From an uncultured Alphaproteobacteria bacterium (GTDB lineage Bacteria; Pseudomonadota; Alphaproteobacteria; RF32; CAG-239), in contig CALYBC010000010.1 in the NCBI GenBank assembly GCA_944393725.1, positions 1 through 44,907 on the forward strand: 44,907 nt of DNA, written 5' to 3'. How positions within the stretch are numbered: position 1 is the first letter of the stretch; each line of letters starts with the position of its first letter. Under the pieces are notes generated by a model. That model saw nothing but the letters and a program-made list of their open reading frames with translations, searched no databases and had not been told where the DNA came from. Shown here piece after piece: positions 41,838 to 44,907 of the stretch. The position numbers and the translations under genes were made by a program.

Positions 41838-43994
41838 TTATCGGCTGTTTTTCCCGGCCAAATTTTTGGCAATTGCATTGTTTAGGGCCTTGCCGGATTG
41901 ATTGTTAACCGCTGTTTGGGGACGCGTAGAAATTATAGCAAATCTCCTTGAAGCGGTATTGTCTTTTCCTTTAGCAGTGGCCGCAAGTGTAGAATCAATC
42001 GCACCACCCATATCGGTGTCGACATGTGTGGAAAATGCCTTTGCTCCCTCAAAACCAAGGTTGCTTGCAAAATGTGATATTGTGTAACTGCCTACGGCCG
42101 TGGCCGCGACAAATGCAGCTTCAAGAGCGGCTCGGGTTTTGCCTTTGGCGGCTTTAACCGAGTTATACCTTTCGGCACATTTGACCGCAACTATGCCGCC
42201 GCTGGCAAATACCTTGCCGTTTATTATGGCAGATGCAATGTGGTTACTTCCGCCGATGCTGCCAAAAGTGGCAATGGTAACGCTGCCACTGAGAGCCATG
42301 GAGGCAAGTCTGGTCTTGTTTTGTGAACAGTATTTTGCCAGGGTAAGTCGCTTGTTATTTTTTTGGGCTTCTTTTTTAGCCGCAGAGTAGTCTTTGCCAA
42401 ACTGAACACAGGTGTTGGTAAATGATGCCGCGGCTACGGCCGGAAGTATATACGGACTTCCGAGCATTACTCCGGCAGCTTTTGCCGCACTGAATGCCAT
42501 TGCCCATTTTGATTGTTTACTTACCGCTTGTACAAAACCTTTGGCATATAAATATTTATTACCCCATCTTTTGGTGGCTTTGATATCGCATTCCGACATC
42601 CAATTTTTGAAGCCTTTTACCGCAGTTTTAAAGTTGTTGTTTATTTTTAAGTTAAATTTTGCACTTTCCGGATTGCCGACTTCTTTATCTGCATTATCGG
42701 CCAGACGCGATATAAAGCCTGCGGTCTGATTATTGGTGTTAACCGTGTTTGCAATTACTATGTCTTGGTCAATTTTTATTTTTTTGTTTTTTCCTATGTT
42801 TTTGAAAAGTTTTTTGAAAACAGATTTCTTATTTTCGCCGCAGAGTTCTTTGCTTGCGGAAACCATGTTTAAATATTCGCCAGCTACATTATCTGCAAAT
42901 CGGTCGTTGAATTGCTCTTTGGTTAAATTAGGGGAGCCAAGTAATTGACAAACGGTTCGTCCTCTTACGGATTCAAGCCATATGGCCAAGTCGCTGTCTT
43001 TTAAAAGCTTCTTATCATCGTTGGTCTGTTTTATTGTTTCGCGGCCAAATAACTTGCGATTACCCATGATTTCGGTGTTGGACACAATATTATCAATGTT
43101 CTCAAAAACTTTAAGAGCTTTGTCGTGTTCTATGCTGCGTGTTATTAGCTTGTCGAAACCTTTAATCTCTGAAGAATGTGTTTTGTCTTCTGATAATGTG
43201 GTGTTAATGTATTTTGCACCTTCAACATCAGAAATCGGGATAATCTTGCGGTCTTTTATGTGTTTTTTTATTTTCTCAACGGTTTGCTTAATAATCGGTG
43301 CTTTTAATTCTTTATTGTTATAAACCGTAACGGCAGATAATGCAGAAGCAAGTGTGGAAAATGAAACATTCTCTTTACCATGAACCTGATTCTTAACGAA
43401 GTCATAGAGCTTGTCGGCCGGTACTTTGACCATTTTGTTCTCCGGTGTTTCGTCTAATGATGTGACATCGGTTTGCCAATAAGACATTTTTTCAAAATTT
43501 CTGGTGTATAAGCTAATTTTTTTATAATCCATGTCGTCTAAATTGTTTGCCTTATCATATTGTTCGGCAAAACCGAGGGCTTTTTGCAGAGCTGTTTGAT
43601 AAGTGCCCTGAGTTCTTATCTGTTCATTAATTTTATTGTTACTACACTTTTGTATTAAAGAAATCATCGGCTCTATATCTGCCGGATCCAGAGTGTCGCT
43701 TGCACTTGCTACATAATCTTGTAATTTGCTGTTTATGCCGTCAATGAGAGTGGATAAAGCAGCTGTTTCACTTGATGATTGCGGATTTTGAAGCGTGTTG
43801 TATAAAATATTGAGCTGCTTAATGCTGAGCGTTTGAACCAGAGGAGCTTTTTTGTCTAGGCTTTGCCATATCTCATTGTTTATTTGCTCATTTTTTTCTC
43901 CGGAGATATCACTGAACATATATTCTTTGAGTGTATTTTCATTTTGTATGATTTCTATGGCTTCTTCTTTTGATGCAAATATAAATTCTTCCAT
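41838..43994 (-). CDS. Orphan 718-aa effector-like protein with a hydrophobic Ala/Gly region
   Basis: Not recognised. Residues 1-440 are soluble, charged and largely helical (EEFIFASKEEAIEIIQNENTLKEYM, KKAPLVQTLSIKQLNILYNTL, RTVCQLLGSPNLTKEQFNDRF). Residues about 480-640 form an Ala/Gly/Ser-rich, partly hydrophobic region (WAMAFSAAKAAGVMLGSPYILP, RLASMALSGSVTIATFGSIGG, AAFVAATAVGSYTISHFASNLG) able to insert in a membrane. A basic disordered tail ends NNAIAKNLAGKNSR. There is no Sec signal peptide. GAGGTAG precedes the ATG. The layout recalls secreted effectors or toxins that enter membranes, but no catalytic motif is seen. Lone gene between the MORN operon (convergent) and the SnoaL-like gene. 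Confidence 0.68.
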   Translation of the reverse strand: MEEFIFASKEEAIEIIQNENTLKEYMFSDISGEKNEQINNEIWQSLDKKAPLVQTLSIKQLNILYNTLQNPQSSSETAALSTLIDGINSKLQDYVASASDTLDPADIEPMISLIQKCSNNKINEQIRTQGTYQTALQKALGFAEQYDKANNLDDMDYKKISLYTRNFEKMSYWQTDVTSLDETPENKMVKVPADKLYDFVKNQVHGKENVSFSTLASALSAVTVYNNKELKAPIIKQTVEKIKKHIKDRKIIPISDVEGAKYINTTLSEDKTHSSEIKGFDKLITRSIEHDKALKVFENIDNIVSNTEIMGNRKLFGRETIKQTNDDKKLLKDSDLAIWLESVRGRTVCQLLGSPNLTKEQFNDRFADNVAGEYLNMVSASKELCGENKKSVFKKLFKNIGKNKKIKIDQDIVIANTVNTNNQTAGFISRLADNADKEVGNPESAKFNLKINNNFKTAVKGFKNWMSECDIKATKRWGNKYLYAKGFVQAVSKQSKWAMAFSAAKAAGVMLGSPYILPAVAAASFTNTCVQFGKDYSAAKKEAQKNNKRLTLAKYCSQNKTRLASMALSGSVTIATFGSIGGSNHIASAIINGKVFASGGIVAVKCAERYNSVKAAKGKTRAALEAAFVAATAVGSYTISHFASNLGFEGAKAFSTHVDTDMGGAIDSTLAATAKGKDNTASRRFAIISTRPQTAVNNQSGKALNNAIAKNLAGKNSR

Positions 43995-44067
43995 AACTAC
44001 CTCGGTGTGTAAAAATTGTTTCTATACGGTAATGTGTATTTAGTAACAGTATATCTCTATTGTAATT

Positions 44068-44484
44068 TTACGGCTTAATTTGTAAAGAGCGAAGAATGGC
44101 AATCATTCCTTCAGCCGCCGTATCACTCATTATTTTATATTGGTTGTTGAAAGTATAAAAATTCATAAAACTTGCAGAAAAACTTTTTCCTGTCGCGGGG
44201 ATTCCCATAAAATCTCCGTCGTGAGTCCCGGAACAAGTCCAGTGTACGGCGACTTTATTACCTTCGGCAACCATTTCTTCCAGTTTCCATCTGACATTGG
44301 AAAAGCTTTTTCTTAACCAAAGAACTAAAGATAAATAGCCTTCACCGCCGTAAACAGGATTGGGAAAAGCCGGCGTATAAAAAGGAGCCTTGGAGTCAAC
44401 CAGTTCATTAGCCATATTGACATCAGCTGTATTAATCATTGTTTCAAATTTTTTTATTTGATTTTTTAAAATATCTAAGTCCAT
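44068..44484 (-). CDS. SnoaL-like (NTF2-fold) protein
   Basis: A 138-aa protein of the SnoaL/polyketide-cyclase-like branch of the NTF2 fold. The N-terminal helix is followed by the strand pattern SFSNVRWKLEEMVAEGNKVAVHWTCSGTHDGDFMGIPATGKSFSASFMNFYTFNNQYKI, the typical core including the GTHxGxFxGIPATG motif of ester-cyclase-type members. No substrate can be given; many are small hydrolases or cyclases of unknown role. GGAGG precedes the ATG. It is a lone gene and seems complete. Confidence 0.75.
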   Translation of the reverse strand: MDLDILKNQIKKFETMINTADVNMANELVDSKAPFYTPAFPNPVYGGEGYLSLVLWLRKSFSNVRWKLEEMVAEGNKVAVHWTCSGTHDGDFMGIPATGKSFSASFMNFYTFNNQYKIMSDTAAEGMIAILRSLQIKP

Positions 44485-44547
44485 ATTTCCTCCAGCTGCT
44501 AAAAGTTGTTCATTGACAGTATATTATTTATAATAAAACAACCTTAA

Positions 44548-44694
44548 CTTTTTTATAATATTGGCAAAATTATTCAACAATATTTTTTAGATACTTATTA
44601 CCATATCATTGCCATAACCTTGGCCTTGGAGCGAATAGAACTGGATATTGCCAACCTATTGCTGGATAACGGAGCGGTGCTTTATAAAAATTAA
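44548..44694 (+). pseudogene. Relic of an ankyrin-repeat protein C-terminus
   Basis: A short open stretch bounded by TAA at 44545 and TAA at 44692 reads ALERIELDIANLLLDNGAVLYKN at its end. This matches the second half of an ankyrin repeat (helix, then IxxLLLxNGAxxxxKN). It has no ATG and no SD, and no repeat before it is intact, so it looks like the 3' remnant of a degraded ankyrin gene. The ORF is short, so chance similarity is possible. Confidence 0.35.
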
Positions 44695-44907
44695 GAAAAC
44701 AGTCCCAAGATAAAAATAATAACAAAAATAAAAATCATAAATAAGATAAAGTAAATCAAAGCGATAAATAACCACTTAAGCCACAATTTTAATTTTTGAC
44801 TTTTGCTGATAAAATGAGATGCGATATAGGTTAAAAATAAACTGATATATGCCGAGTTCATACATATTTTGTAAAAAACATCATATGTTTGCTTGAACAA
44901 TCGAAGC
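44691..44907 (-). CDS. Small membrane protein, 5' end not resolved
   Basis: The frame is open to the window edge. The visible part (at least 69 aa if TTG 44900 is the start) has two hydrophobic segments (AYISLFLTYIASHFIS and LWLKWLFIALIYFILFMIFIFVIIFILGLFS), separated by a basic stretch KSQKLK. It resembles small hydrophobic proteins of unknown role. The true start may lie outside the window, or be Met14 (MNSAYISLF). Confidence 0.45.
   Translation of the reverse strand, partial: LRLFKQTYDVFYKICMNSAYISLFLTYIASHFISKSQKLKLWLKWLFIALIYFILFMIFIFVIIFILGLFS

Noticed and set aside
44513..44534. Plus-strand promoter TTGACA ... TATAAT upstream of the ankyrin relic
   Set aside because: The spacer is only 10 bases, too short for sigma-70.

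Overview
The window looks like a chromosomal stretch of an AT-rich, flagellated alphaproteobacterium. The evidence is a flagellin C-terminus of alphaproteobacterial type, a DUF2336 protein, an alphaproteobacterial-type PfkB kinase, a NifU-like scaffold with an Nfu N-domain, and housekeeping proteins of clear proteobacterial character. Low GC, a type Va autotransporter, MORN-repeat surface proteins and an ankyrin remnant suggest a host- or gut-associated lineage, but that is inference. No rRNA, tRNA, CRISPR array, transposase or integrase was seen.

Layout. 1-1485: 3' end of flagellin, a cluster of short palindromic repeats, and a small Xre regulator preceded by a compact structured RNA with its own promoter and terminator. 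1486-8710: ftsK (-), fabG (+), rbfA (-), then truB-rpsO-pnp (+); rbfA has been turned against its usual operon partners. 8719-12249: glyoxalase II, a GAF/HD-GYP protein and a DUF2336 protein (-). 12321-16385: a compact minus-strand operon murJ - DUF2333-like - nfu - bax-like glucosaminidase. 16502-17461: a lysine-rich orphan with a consensus promoter and its own terminator. 17468-20788: typA, PfkB kinase and 2[4Fe-4S] ferredoxin (-). 20928-26400: htpG, prepilin peptidase, a BacNav-like channel, then groES-groEL (+).

26398-28282: a two-gene operon (GNAT acyltransferase plus zinc deacylase of the AstE/AspA family) whose leader has the parts of a transcription attenuator: consensus promoter, 25-codon leader peptide, antiterminator and terminator. 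28347-32640: accessory region with a signal-less orphan, an outer-membrane barrel protein, about 840 bp of repeats and a 30-bp palindrome, a 572-aa orphan with a weak HNH-like motif, and a divergent 131-aa orphan. A shared operator-like motif (TGACAnATTTGTnA) links this region. 32645-44907: glgX, an AIDA-like autotransporter, an orphan, a stomatin-like protein, a three-gene MORN/membrane operon, a 718-aa effector-like orphan, a SnoaL-like protein, an ankyrin-repeat relic and a partial small membrane protein.

The strongest undescribed candidates are the attenuated GNAT/deacylase operon, the structured RNA ahead of the Xre gene, the shared palindromic operator, and the MORN operon. All were read by eye; no database search, folding program or domain search was run.
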